Assembly (NCBI GenBank): GCA_001874305.1
Contig: MPCU01000006.1
Location: forward strand, 1 to 64,000
Reading direction: 5' to 3'
DNA: 64,000 bases
Source of the DNA: Bacteriovorax sp. MedPE-SWde
GTDB taxonomy: Bacteria; Bdellovibrionota; Bacteriovoracia; Bacteriovoracales; Bacteriovoracaceae
Shown here: positions 1-7,788 of the stretch, in pieces
How positions within the stretch are numbered: the stretch's first letter is position 1
How the letters are laid out: each line of letters starts with the position of its first letter
Notes under the pieces: model-generated
The model's database searches: none
What the model was told of the DNA's origin: nothing
Seen by the model: only the letters and a program-made list of their open reading frames with translations
Program-made: the position numbers and the translations under genes

Positions 1-38
1 TGTTTGTTTTTGTTTCCGTTTTGTTTGGGTCGAGGGCG

Positions 39-105
39 ATAATACGTATAACCGCCTCACACGTCAATACCTTTTTTTATTATTTATCATTTTTTTTTAG
101 AATAA
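39..105 (-). promoter_or_regulatory. Strong leftward promoter with UP element, rRNA-operon style
   Basis: Read on the minus strand, a -35 box TTGACG (67-62) is followed by a 17-base spacer and a -10 box TATTAT (44-39). A GC-rich discriminator (CGCCCTCG) comes next, with the predicted start near base 32. Upstream of the -35 box, bases 68-105 are almost pure A/T with two A-tracts, as in UP elements. GC-rich discriminators with UP elements are typical of growth-rate and stringently controlled stable-RNA promoters. The gene it drives lies left of base 1, so its nature is inference. Confidence 0.7.
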
Positions 106-231
106 TATTAATAGTTTAGTCCAGATTAGGCACTGCTTATTTATAACATTAGTAGTACTTATAAAGAGTCTGTGTTAGAACATATTTTCAGTATGTTACA
201 ATCACAGGGTAATTATAGAAGGAAAGAGATA

Positions 232-594
232 ATGAAAGACTTAAACGTGAAGAAAATACAGCATACCTTAGAAGAGTTCGTAAAAGAGAGGAACTGGGAT
301 CAATTTCACTCAGTAAAGAACTTAACAATGGCCCTTTCTGTAGAAAGTAGTGAGCTTGTTGAGCTTTTCCAATGGTTAACTACTGAGCAATCAAACACTA
401 TTAATGAAAGAGAAGAAGACTTTATAAAGGTAAAAGAAGAGGTCGCCGACATATTTGCGTATCTTCTTAGAATTTGTGACAAGCTTGATATTGATATCGA
501 AGAAGTCATTATGGATAAGATACAAAAAAATCGAGAGAAATATCCTATAGACAAGAGTTATGGTCTTGCTACAAAGTACAACCAACTCAAATAG
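232..594 (+). CDS. MazG-like nucleotide pyrophosphohydrolase (RS21-C6/dCTPase type)
   Basis: Small all-helical house-cleaning NTP pyrophosphatase of 120 residues, expected to hydrolyse a non-canonical or excess (d)NTP to NMP and pyrophosphate in the cytosol. The Mg-binding signature is visible: E38-S-S-E41 in helix 2 and E70-V-A-D73 in helix 3. The tail motif KNREKYP is typical of the RS21-C6/dCTP pyrophosphatase branch. I start it at ATG 232 because a GGAAAG ribosome-binding site lies just upstream. The longer GTG start at 172 adds 20 residues unlike the family. It is divergent from the strong promoter at the left edge and ends at a bidirectional terminator shared with pheT. The exact nucleotide substrate cannot be read from the sequence. 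Confidence 0.85.
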   Translation: MKDLNVKKIQHTLEEFVKERNWDQFHSVKNLTMALSVESSELVELFQWLTTEQSNTINEREEDFIKVKEEVADIFAYLLRICDKLDIDIEEVIMDKIQKNREKYPIDKSYGLATKYNQLK

Positions 595-602
595 AATAAA
601 AA

Positions 603-632
603 AAGGGCCAAACAAGGCCCTTCTTTTTTATT
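603..632. terminator. Bidirectional Rho-independent terminator between the MazG-like gene and pheT
   Basis: Stem AAGGGCC/GGCCCTT (603-609 and 616-622) with a six-base loop, followed by a T-run on the plus strand. The A-run before the stem (597-604) gives a T-run in the minus direction, so it can also stop pheT transcription. Confidence 0.85.
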
Positions 633-657
633 CTTAATGTTATTTAAATCCATTCAT

Positions 658-3081
658 TTACTGTTTTAAAGGGTATCCGGCCTTTTCAAGTGTTGCAACA
701 ATCTTTGTACTTGCTTCAGTAATAAAGTCTCCACTTAAAGTCTGGTTTCTATCTAGAAAATTAGATCTTAACGTTACAGACTTTTCTGTTTCACTCATTG
801 TAAAGACATCTACAACCTTAGTAGATTGTAATTCTTTTATTTTAAGCTTACTTAAAGCACCAACAATCTTGGCAACTTCAGTGTCTGCATTCGTAACAAC
901 AGTACAGTCAAAAGTAGAACCAGGAAACTTTGGAAGAGGAAGATACTTTGTCTTATCTTTTACTTCTCTATCTTCAAAGCTACTCATATCAACGAGGGAA
1001 ATTGAAACATGACCTTTGATTTTAAAAGACTTTAAAACTATCGGATGAATACTTAGGATAACTCCATCCATCTTTCCTTGAATTCTAATATTGTAGAACT
1101 CAAAAGGATGGACACCCTTCCATTGTTCATCAACGATATTGTTTTTAAACTTTGGGTGCTTTTCAGATAATTGGTAATTAATATTAGAGCTATCTAGTAG
1201 ACGAGTTGTATCGTTAACAAGATTCATAAAAGGTGTTTCTTCTTTTGAGAAGTGTACTAGACCAATCATACTCTTTTCTTTTCTAAAGTCCTTATCGTCA
1301 GCATGGTACGTCCTACCAATCTCGAAGAACTTACATCCCTCAAAATTCTTAGCGTTCTTAGAAACGGCCTCTAAGAAGCTAGGGATCATACTAGTTCTCA
1401 TAAGTTCAGTATCTTTAGAAAGAGCATTGATTAATTCAAGTCCTCTATCAACTGGCCACATAGCTTTCTTTAAAAGCGACTCACCAACCATTGGGTAAGT
1501 CATAACTTCGTAAGACTCTCCATGATAGACCATGAAGTCTCTAAGTTTTCTATGAAGTTTCTGAGCAGGTGTTAACCTTACTGGGAATACATCAAATTTT
1601 GGAGAGATTGGCTCAATATTATCAAAACCAATAATACGTCCAATTTCTTCAAGAAGACATGATTCGCACTCGACGTCTTTAGTAGCTCTATAACTTGGTA
1701 CAGTTACTTCAAAAGAAGAAGCATCACCGTCGACATGAAAGTCTAGTGATGTAAAAATCTTTTTCATATCTTCAAAGCTAACTTCTTTTCCAAGTTGTTT
1801 AACAAGAGACTCTGCACTTGATTTAATTTTAACTGTTTCAATTTTTGAAAGGTCTGGCCCATCATATTGAATACCACCATTAACTTTAGCATCAGGTGAT
1901 TCTTTTAATACATATTCAAGTGTTCTTAAAAGAGTTCTCTCTAGAAGTAATGAATCAAGAGTCTTTTCATAACGTGATGAAGAATCTGTTCTTAGCCCTA
2001 GACGAGTAGAAGTTGTTCTTACTTGAGAAGCTTTCCAGTTTGCTACTTCGATGAAAATATTCTTAGTGTTCTCATCGACACCACTATTTAATCCACCCAT
2101 TACACCAGCTAGAACTAGAGGTTGTTCAGAGTCAGAGATCACCGTATCTGAAGCAACAAGATTTCTCTCAACCTCATCTAAAGTTGTGAATGTAGATTCA
2201 GTTGAGTTTCTTTTTATAAATAATGTATCACCTTTGATCTTGTCTCTATCAAAAATATGAAGAGGCATACCAAGTTCGATCATTACATAGTTTGAGATAT
2301 CAACGATATTATTAATTGGTCTAAGGCCAACAGCTTTTAAACGTTTTTTAAGCCAACTAGGAGACTCTCCAACAGTTACGTTATCGAGGCTTAGTCCAAA
2401 GTATCCAAGACAACTTGAATCACTATCAACACTTACTTTCATAGGTGCACTTGAGTCAGTTATAAGAGCTCTCAAACCTTTTTCCCATTCTGATGAGAAT
2501 GGACTATTTAGTTTACTATCAAAGACAGTTGCAAATTCTCTAGCAAGTCCAAAGTGTCCCCAAAGATCAGGTCTGTGAGTTAGTGACTTATTATCTACAT
2601 CTAAGAGAACATCTTGAGTTTCATTGAATAGCTCAAGCATAGTTTGTCCAAGAGGAGCATCACTTGCTAGCTCTAGAATACCTGCAGACTCTTCTGCAAA
2701 ACCAAGCTCTTCTTCAGAACAAAGCATTCCTTCAGAAAGAACTCCCCTAATCTTCTTAGGCTCAAGAGTTAAGCCATTTGGCAAAGTGATCCCAAGAGGC
2801 GCATAAGCAGTTCTCATACCAACTACAACGTTGGCAGCACCACAAACAACTTGAAACTTCTCTTCACCATTTGTAAATGTAACGAGGTTAAGTTTATCAG
2901 CTTCGGGATGCTTTTCTTTTTCAAGAACTTCAACAACTCGAATCTTAGCGAGGTGAGCTCCAACAGTGAGAACGTCTTCAACCTCAGCCGTAGCAAGAGT
3001 AAACTTCTCACCAAGTTCTTTTGGAGATAATCCCTCAGGTAGAGTTACAAAATCTTTTATCCAGTCAATACTAATTAGCAT
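658..3081 (-). CDS. pheT: Phenylalanine--tRNA ligase beta subunit
   Basis: Beta chain (807 residues, normal length) of the cytosolic alpha2-beta2 enzyme that charges tRNA-Phe. Domains in order: an EMAPII-like tRNA-binding fold at about 40-150 (KHPEADKLNLV), the B3/B4 editing region at about 210-390 that clears mischarged Tyr-tRNA, B5 at about 400-475, the catalytic-like core to about 690, and a C-terminal ferredoxin-like anticodon-binding domain (PLPKFPGSTFD at about 715 onward). It lies 33 bases downstream of pheS on the same strand, the standard pheST operon order, and ends at the terminator at 603-632. ATG start at 3081 with a GGAT sequence upstream. No missing domains. Confidence 0.97.
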   Translation of the reverse strand: MLISIDWIKDFVTLPEGLSPKELGEKFTLATAEVEDVLTVGAHLAKIRVVEVLEKEKHPEADKLNLVTFTNGEEKFQVVCGAANVVVGMRTAYAPLGITLPNGLTLEPKKIRGVLSEGMLCSEEELGFAEESAGILELASDAPLGQTMLELFNETQDVLLDVDNKSLTHRPDLWGHFGLAREFATVFDSKLNSPFSSEWEKGLRALITDSSAPMKVSVDSDSSCLGYFGLSLDNVTVGESPSWLKKRLKAVGLRPINNIVDISNYVMIELGMPLHIFDRDKIKGDTLFIKRNSTESTFTTLDEVERNLVASDTVISDSEQPLVLAGVMGGLNSGVDENTKNIFIEVANWKASQVRTTSTRLGLRTDSSSRYEKTLDSLLLERTLLRTLEYVLKESPDAKVNGGIQYDGPDLSKIETVKIKSSAESLVKQLGKEVSFEDMKKIFTSLDFHVDGDASSFEVTVPSYRATKDVECESCLLEEIGRIIGFDNIEPISPKFDVFPVRLTPAQKLHRKLRDFMVYHGESYEVMTYPMVGESLLKKAMWPVDRGLELINALSKDTELMRTSMIPSFLEAVSKNAKNFEGCKFFEIGRTYHADDKDFRKEKSMIGLVHFSKEETPFMNLVNDTTRLLDSSNINYQLSEKHPKFKNNIVDEQWKGVHPFEFYNIRIQGKMDGVILSIHPIVLKSFKIKGHVSISLVDMSSFEDREVKDKTKYLPLPKFPGSTFDCTVVTNADTEVAKIVGALSKLKIKELQSTKVVDVFTMSETEKSVTLRSNFLDRNQTLSGDFITEASTKIVATLEKAGYPLKQ

Positions 3082-3114
3082 TTCTATATATCCTTATTTA
3101 TTTTAATTTAATTT

Positions 3115-4176
3115 CTAATAGTCTTGGAATTGAGAGTTAAATCTCAAGTCCCCGCTTTGCAGGTGTCTAATATCATCAATTCCGTACTTCATCATAACGA
3201 GACGATCAAGACCGAGACCAAAAGCAAAACCATTATACTCATCAGGATCAATTCCACCTGCTCTTAAAACATTTGGATGAACCATTCCACAAGGAAGAAG
3301 CTCTACCCAACCAACGTGCTTACAAACAGAACATCCCTTACCAGAGCAAACCTGACATTTAATATCCAGCTCAAATCCTGGCTCAACAAATGGGAAGAAC
3401 CCTGGGCGAAGCCTTACTTCAACATCTCTCTTAAAGATCTCTTTAAGAGTTTGCTTCATAAAGTAAATGAGGTTAGCAACAGATATATCCTTACCAACCA
3501 TCATTCCTTCTAATTGTTGAAATACCATCTCGTGTGAAGCATCTGTTCTTTCACATCTATAAACTGTCCCTGGAGCGATGAATTTAAATGGAGGTTTTCT
3601 CCCCTGCATTCCTCTTACCTGAATAGTTGAAGTGTGAGTTCTTAAAAGGTGCTTATTTCCCTCTTCAGATTTCTCATCCTTAAACCAGAATGTATCCTGC
3701 ATATCTCTAGCTGGGTGATCACCTGGAATATTTAGTGCCTCAAAGTTATAGAACTCTGTTTCAATATGTGGACCATCTAGAATATCAAATCCCATTGAAA
3801 GGAAGATATCTTCGATTTCTTGGCGTATAAGAGTTCTTGGGTGAAGACCACCGTGTCTCACAGACTTTTCTTTAATTGCGTCTGTAAGAGTTATATCAAT
3901 TTTATTCTTAGCAAGCTTTTCATTGATTGCAGCAAGTTCAATACCTGCGAGCTTGTCAGCGATAGCAATCTGCATTTTGGTCTTTATTTCATTGGCCTTT
4001 GGACCAATTGCTTGTCTTTCCTCTGGAGTGGCGTTCTTAAGAGATTTAAGAATTTCAGAGACCTGACCTTTTTTGCCAAGGTAGCTAGATTTATGGTTAA
4101 GAACATCCGGCTGAGTATTGAGATTTTCAAGCTCAGAAGAGAATGTCGAATATGCGCTTTCTAATTTTTCAAGCAT
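3115..4176 (-). CDS. pheS: Phenylalanine--tRNA ligase alpha subunit
   Basis: Catalytic alpha chain (353 residues) forming Phe-AMP and transferring Phe to tRNA-Phe. An N-terminal coiled-coil arm (about 1-90) is followed by the class II aaRS core. Motif 1 region contains GPHIETEFYNFEALNIP, motif 2 contains the stretch YRCERTDASHEMVFQQLEG, and motif 3 is GLGLDRLVMMKYG near the C terminus. A four-cysteine cluster (CQVCSGKGCSVC, about 280) is a common zinc-like insert in bacterial PheS. ATG start at 4176 has AAAGGAAAG a few bases upstream. First gene of the pheST operon; the structured-RNA segment at 4266-4668 lies upstream on the same strand. Confidence 0.97.
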   Translation of the reverse strand: MLEKLESAYSTFSSELENLNTQPDVLNHKSSYLGKKGQVSEILKSLKNATPEERQAIGPKANEIKTKMQIAIADKLAGIELAAINEKLAKNKIDITLTDAIKEKSVRHGGLHPRTLIRQEIEDIFLSMGFDILDGPHIETEFYNFEALNIPGDHPARDMQDTFWFKDEKSEEGNKHLLRTHTSTIQVRGMQGRKPPFKFIAPGTVYRCERTDASHEMVFQQLEGMMVGKDISVANLIYFMKQTLKEIFKRDVEVRLRPGFFPFVEPGFELDIKCQVCSGKGCSVCKHVGWVELLPCGMVHPNVLRAGGIDPDEYNGFAFGLGLDRLVMMKYGIDDIRHLQSGDLRFNSQFQDY

Positions 4177-4265
4177 CGTCTTTCCTTTAAGATATTAGGG
4201 TATTGCAACTACGCATAATTCCATGCAAACACAGAAAAATCAAGTCAAAATAATGCTATAGGACT

Positions 4266-4307
4266 AAGAATTAGAAAGGGCCTGTAAGCTAAAAAGTCGA
4301 CAGGCCC
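4266..4307 (-). terminator. Terminator of the candidate structured RNA
   Basis: Stem GGGCCTGT (4278-4285) with ACAGGCCC (4300-4307), eight perfect pairs with a 14-base loop. On the minus strand the stem is followed by TTTCTAATTCTT. Because the T-run lies on the left, it fits minus-strand transcription, that is, an RNA coming from the 4.3-4.7 kb segment and ending before pheS. Confidence 0.7.
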
Positions 4308-4668
4308 ATAATAGATCTCATGCTAGTAAGTAGAGTGGTTCGAGGGGTCATGCCCCAGGTATGCGCTCGCCATAAAGAATCCGTGGCAAACGGCGAATAG
4401 TGAATGTATAGAAATCATATTAGGAACGCTATGGCCCCAAAATACCCTCCTGAAGACTCGCGACCCCTTTCGCTTCAAAGCTCACCACAATGAAGTGACC
4501 CGTTCGTAAATCCCGGAGATGGACCCCAGGAAAGAGGTTGGTCTTACACCGCTTTGGCAATTCTTAACACATAGATAAAAAATCTGAAGCGCAAGAACTT
4601 TGCTCCAAGACACTTTCGAAATCTTGTCGCCCTTTCCACGGGTTTCTATCCATTCAATTTAGCACCGT
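4266..4668 (-). ncRNA. Candidate long structured RNA, unknown class
   Basis: This stretch has no convincing ORF and is clearly richer in G and C than its surroundings, which in an AT-rich genome is typical of stable RNA. On the minus strand I can pair: CACGG with CCGTG (4668-4664 with 4641-4637); a GAAA-capped hairpin CAAGA/TCTTG (about 4626-4606); an extended arm in which GTGG and AGGGGTC (4486-4460) meet GACCCCTCG and CCAC (4350-4335); an inner pair GCCATA/TATGGC; and a terminal CCGT/ACGG hairpin (4394-4382). It ends in the terminator at 4266-4307. The 5' end is not defined. None of the signatures of RNase P RNA, tmRNA, SRP RNA or 6S RNA is present. The class is unknown and the transcript itself is inferred. 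Confidence 0.45.
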
Positions 4669-4681
4669 GACACATCTCACA
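4666..4681. promoter_or_regulatory. CRP-like palindrome
   Basis: CGTGA-N6-TCACA on the plus strand (TGTGA-N6-TCACG on the minus), one base off the perfect CRP/FNR-family consensus TGTGA-N6-TCACA. It sits at the right edge of the structured segment. It could be an operator for the RNA or simply the base of an RNA hairpin (GTGA/TCAC). No CRP-family gene is in the window. Confidence 0.3.
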
Positions 4682-4813
4682 AAAGCCTTTTTTCACATTG
4701 TTTTTGTCTCGTACTCCTCAAATATAGTTCATGCCTATAAATACCTAGGTTTTAGCTGAGCTTTATTAAGAAATACCACTATAGACTTGAGGAGAGGTAG
4801 GTAAATTATAAAT

Positions 4814-4867
4814 ATGGAATTAGTTCAAAATGTGAGAAGAAGTGCCCATGATAATGGGAATAAATAA
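4814..4867 (+). CDS. Possible 17-codon mini-ORF or small RNA ending at a terminator
   Basis: ATG at 4814 opens 17 codons (begins MELVQNVRR, ends DNGNK) and the TAA is immediately followed by the terminator stem at 4868. A purine-rich GAGGAGAGGTAGG lies upstream, but the last AGG is 12 bases from the ATG, farther than ideal. A small RNA of about 100 bases, or a leader-peptide arrangement without a downstream gene, is equally possible. Coding status is unproven. Confidence 0.2.
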   Translation: MELVQNVRRSAHDNGNK

Positions 4868-4900
4868 GGAGGTCTTAGAGACCTCCATATTCTTTTTATT
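4868..4900. terminator. Rho-independent terminator, probably bidirectional
   Basis: Stem GGAGGTCT (4868-4875) and AGACCTCC (4879-4886) with a three-base loop, then ATATTCTTTTTATTT on the plus strand. In the minus direction the stem follows the stop of the heptose kinase gene (4896) and is trailed by TTATTTATT. Confidence 0.75.
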
Positions 4901-5924
4901 TATTATGCATTTTCTTAGAAATTATATCAAAGTAATCAAGTAGCTCTTCTTGATTTACAGTTGCTGTTCCCATTTTACCAACAACAACACCTGCACCACA
5001 GTTACTTACCCATGCCGCCTCTTCAAGAGTCGCACCTGTTTGTAGAGCAGAAATAAGAAGAGAAATAGAGGTGTCCCCTGCCCCTGAAACATCGTAGACT
5101 TCATTGGCAACAGTTGGAATATAGCGAACGGTGTTATCAAGCTTGGTATCAACAAGGGCCATCCCTTCTGCACCAAGAGTAATAACAAGTTTCTCTAACT
5201 CTAGATCTTTAACTAAGATGGCCGCCATTTCGTCCACATCAGTAATGTTATAGTAACCTAGTGCCTTAACCATAATCTCCGCTTCATTTCTATTTGGTTT
5301 TAAAAGGTTAACACCTTTATAGAATTCAGGAGGTGTTGTTCTACTTGGATCTACAGCAATTAACTTATCTGAGTCCTTATATTGAACAACAAGCTTTTCA
5401 ATAACTTCTTTAGTTAATGTACCCTTTGCATAATCTTCAAGGATTAGAGAGTCGTGACCTTCACTTAAGTCAGTAATTCTTGATACAAGTCTTGATTGAA
5501 CTTCATCATTTATTGGTTTCTTAGATTCGTAGTCAATACGACAAATTTGTTGAGTATCAGTAACAACTCTTTCTTTGAAAACAGTTGGACGCTCTTCACA
5601 ACGAACGATTCCCCAAGTTGATATCTCATTCTCTTCAAGAAGGTTTTCAAATATATTGGCGTTTTGATCATCACCAACAACTCCACAAAGAGTTGATTTA
5701 ATATTAAGTGATTTTAAATTATCAGAAATATTTGCAGAGAGACCTAATTTTAGCCACTCTTTTTGTACATCTAATAATGGTACAGGGGCCTCAGGAGAGA
5801 TCCTACTTACTACTCCACTTGTGTACTTATCAATCCCAACATCCCCTACAACAAGGATTGGTTTTAATGATTCAAACTTAGAAACGATTTCTGAAAATCT
5901 TTCTTTTGAGATACTTAGTGTCAC
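4896..5924 (-). CDS. rfaE1: D-glycero-beta-D-manno-heptose 7-phosphate kinase (RfaE/HldE kinase domain only)
   Basis: PfkB/ribokinase-fold kinase of 342 residues that phosphorylates heptose 7-phosphate at C1 for ADP-heptose and LPS inner-core synthesis. The family hallmark SRISPEAPVPLL follows the N-terminal GDVGIDKY, and the ATP and catalytic-base motif DVSGAGDT is near the C terminus. E. coli HldE fuses this domain to a nucleotidyltransferase. Here the polypeptide stops after the kinase, so an ADP-transferring partner must be encoded elsewhere. GTG start at 5924 follows directly on the TAA of the heptosyltransferase, with GGAG upstream, so the two are translationally linked. Confidence 0.88.
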   Translation of the reverse strand: MTLSISKERFSEIVSKFESLKPILVVGDVGIDKYTSGVVSRISPEAPVPLLDVQKEWLKLGLSANISDNLKSLNIKSTLCGVVGDDQNANIFENLLEENEISTWGIVRCEERPTVFKERVVTDTQQICRIDYESKKPINDEVQSRLVSRITDLSEGHDSLILEDYAKGTLTKEVIEKLVVQYKDSDKLIAVDPSRTTPPEFYKGVNLLKPNRNEAEIMVKALGYYNITDVDEMAAILVKDLELEKLVITLGAEGMALVDTKLDNTVRYIPTVANEVYDVSGAGDTSISLLISALQTGATLEEAAWVSNCGAGVVVGKMGTATVNQEELLDYFDIISKKMHNK

Positions 5925-6998
5925 TTATTTCTCCAATATTGGTCTTATTTTTTTTAATATATCATCAACTTCAATTTTAGACATACATTCGAAGTATGGG
6001 CAAGTATCTCCTGCACATTTAAGAGATTCTCCACAAACGACATCTGGAGTTACAATTTCAATTTGTCCTTCTCCACGTGGTGCCCAACGCAATGCTGATT
6101 GTGCCTTAATTGGTGAGTAGATACCTAAAACAGGAACATTTAAAGTCGCTGCCAAATGCGTTGTCCCAGTACTTGGCCCAACAAAGAGCTTTGCAGTCTT
6201 TAAAATAGTTAAGTAGTGAGCAAGCCCTTTCTTAGCGCCATTAAAGAGAAATACTGATGATTGAAGACCTTCAGTATCTTTAATCTCATCTTTAATACCT
6301 ATTAAATAAGGTGCATCGCTTGGTGTATGTGAAATAATATAGTTAAACTTCTTAGGGTATAAGAGCTCTAGTCGCTTTATAAGCCTTCCATAATTTCTTG
6401 AAGTCCAATTGAGCGTGTGTCCAGTCATACCAGGGTGAATAAAAACAAGCTCTCTTTCAGGGTCAAGACCGTGTGCAGATAGCTCACTTTTAAACTCTCT
6501 AATATTAGGTGGATTATCCTTGATATTTATTTTTGGAATATAGGTTTTATCATCTACTTTTTCAAAGCCATCAAGGTGTCTTAAAAGATCAACATTATAG
6601 AATATCTCATGTTGAGCAACCTGTGATCTCTTTTGGCGAGTTCCACTATTGAGAACTAGGAATGTTGTCCACTTTGACAGTATTCCACCTCTAAGAGGAA
6701 TGCCCTTAAGCCATGCAACGAAGTTTGGGGTCTGGCTTCCACCTACATAGTAATAGAAGTCTGGCCTAAACTCTTTAAATATTGAAAAGCATTTCTTTAT
6801 TTTTCTTAGATAAGTATCTTTCTTTTCAAAGAGAAAGACTTTGTCTATGAAAGGATGGTCTTTATATATGTCTTTGCAAATAAATGAAGTGATGACTGCA
6901 ACTTCGGCACTTGGGTCAAGTTCCTTGATTGCTTCGGCCATTGGCATTGTTAAGATATTATCACCAATAGCGTCGCTTCTATTGATTAAGTACTTCAC
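5925..6998 (-). CDS. Glycosyltransferase family 9 (LPS heptosyltransferase-like)
   Basis: GT-B fold transferase of 357 residues acting at the inner face of the inner membrane, expected to move a heptose from ADP-heptose onto the LPS core. The N-terminal Rossmann half begins MKYLINRSDAIGDNILTMP, and the C-terminal donor-binding half has VFIHPG and the GT9 signature FVGPSTGTTHLAATL. Its neighbours (heptose kinase downstream) support LPS core work. Start is GTG 6998, whose GTGA overlaps the cmk stop. Conserved-length family member. WaaC, WaaF or WaaQ specificity cannot be assigned by eye. Confidence 0.85.
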   Translation of the reverse strand: MKYLINRSDAIGDNILTMPMAEAIKELDPSAEVAVITSFICKDIYKDHPFIDKVFLFEKKDTYLRKIKKCFSIFKEFRPDFYYYVGGSQTPNFVAWLKGIPLRGGILSKWTTFLVLNSGTRQKRSQVAQHEIFYNVDLLRHLDGFEKVDDKTYIPKINIKDNPPNIREFKSELSAHGLDPERELVFIHPGMTGHTLNWTSRNYGRLIKRLELLYPKKFNYIISHTPSDAPYLIGIKDEIKDTEGLQSSVFLFNGAKKGLAHYLTILKTAKLFVGPSTGTTHLAATLNVPVLGIYSPIKAQSALRWAPRGEGQIEIVTPDVVCGESLKCAGDTCPYFECMSKIEVDDILKKIRPILEK

Positions 6999-7687
6999 AG
7001 ATTGATTCCAATCTCGCTTGCTCTGTTACTCACCATACCTTTAAGGTGTGAGATAACAGTATCCAGAGGCATTTCACTTGTATCAACAAGCTCTGCATCA
7101 TCTGCCTTTTTAAGAGGTGCAACATCTCTGCCCATATCTTTATCATCTCTTTTTTTGACGTCTTTCTTTAATTGGTCAAGATCTACATCTTCTTGACCTT
7201 TATCAAGAAGTTGATCGTATCGTCTCTTTGCTCTGACTTCGATAGATGCTGTCACAAAGAATTTACAGAAGGCCTCAGGAAAAACCACAGTTCCAATATC
7301 ACGACCTTCCATAACACAAACCTTAGAGTTTGCGAGTTCTCTTTGAAAGTCTAATAAGAAAGTTCTAACTGGTGCAATTTGAGATATTATTGAAGCTAGC
7401 TTAGAGACATGGTGTTCTCTAATTCTCTCTGAGAGGTCAATACCATCTACCTTAATGAGAGAGCCTTCTTCGCTTTGATAATCAACTTTTATAGATTTAA
7501 GGAAGGACTCAACTTCTGAGTCAGAGTCGAGCGGAATTGAACGTTCATTTGCCACATAAGCAAGTGCCCTAAACATCGCCCCAGTATCTATGTAGAGAAT
7601 CCCTAGCTCTTTTGCGAGACTTTTAGCAACGGTTGATTTTCCGCTACCACTCGGGCCATCTATGGCTATGACAGAACAATGGGACAT
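6995..7687 (-). CDS. cmk: Cytidylate kinase
   Basis: (d)CMP kinase, 230 residues, making (d)CDP from ATP and (d)CMP in the cytosol. The P-loop is IDGPSGSGKSTVAKSLA at the N terminus. Further motifs are YIDTGAMFRALAY for CMP binding and EGRDIGTVVFP, plus the Arg-rich lid RAKRRYDQL. It is the first gene of a four-base-overlap chain with the heptosyltransferase and the heptose kinase. The linkage to rpsA seen in many bacteria is absent here. ATG start with AAGGAAGT just before it. Confidence 0.95.
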   Translation of the reverse strand: MSHCSVIAIDGPSGSGKSTVAKSLAKELGILYIDTGAMFRALAYVANERSIPLDSDSEVESFLKSIKVDYQSEEGSLIKVDGIDLSERIREHHVSKLASIISQIAPVRTFLLDFQRELANSKVCVMEGRDIGTVVFPEAFCKFFVTASIEVRAKRRYDQLLDKGQEDVDLDQLKKDVKKRDDKDMGRDVAPLKKADDAELVDTSEMPLDTVISHLKGMVSNRASEIGINL

Positions 7688-7788
7688 TCATACTTCCTTG
7701 AATATTTGTGTATTTTTAAATTCCGTCAAAAATACCAAAGAACAGGGGTATTTGACTAGACGCTTAGAATTATCTGAGGACTTTTTTT

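Noticed and set aside
4337-4343. GGTTCGA, a T-loop-like heptamer suggesting a tRNA or tmRNA
   Set aside because: The flanking bases do not form a five-pair T stem, there is no acceptor stem or CCA, and the rest of a cloverleaf is absent.
4266-4668. RNase P RNA, tmRNA, SRP RNA or 6S RNA
   Set aside because: The universal motifs (GAGGAAAGTCCGGGCT, the tmRNA ends and tag frame, GGAAGG/AGCAGCC, CCTGAGCCGATA) were looked for on both strands and not found.
7701-7729. TTGACG-17-AATATT as the cmk promoter
   Set aside because: The predicted start would fall at about 7694, inside the cmk ribosome-binding site, so it is not a convincing promoter.
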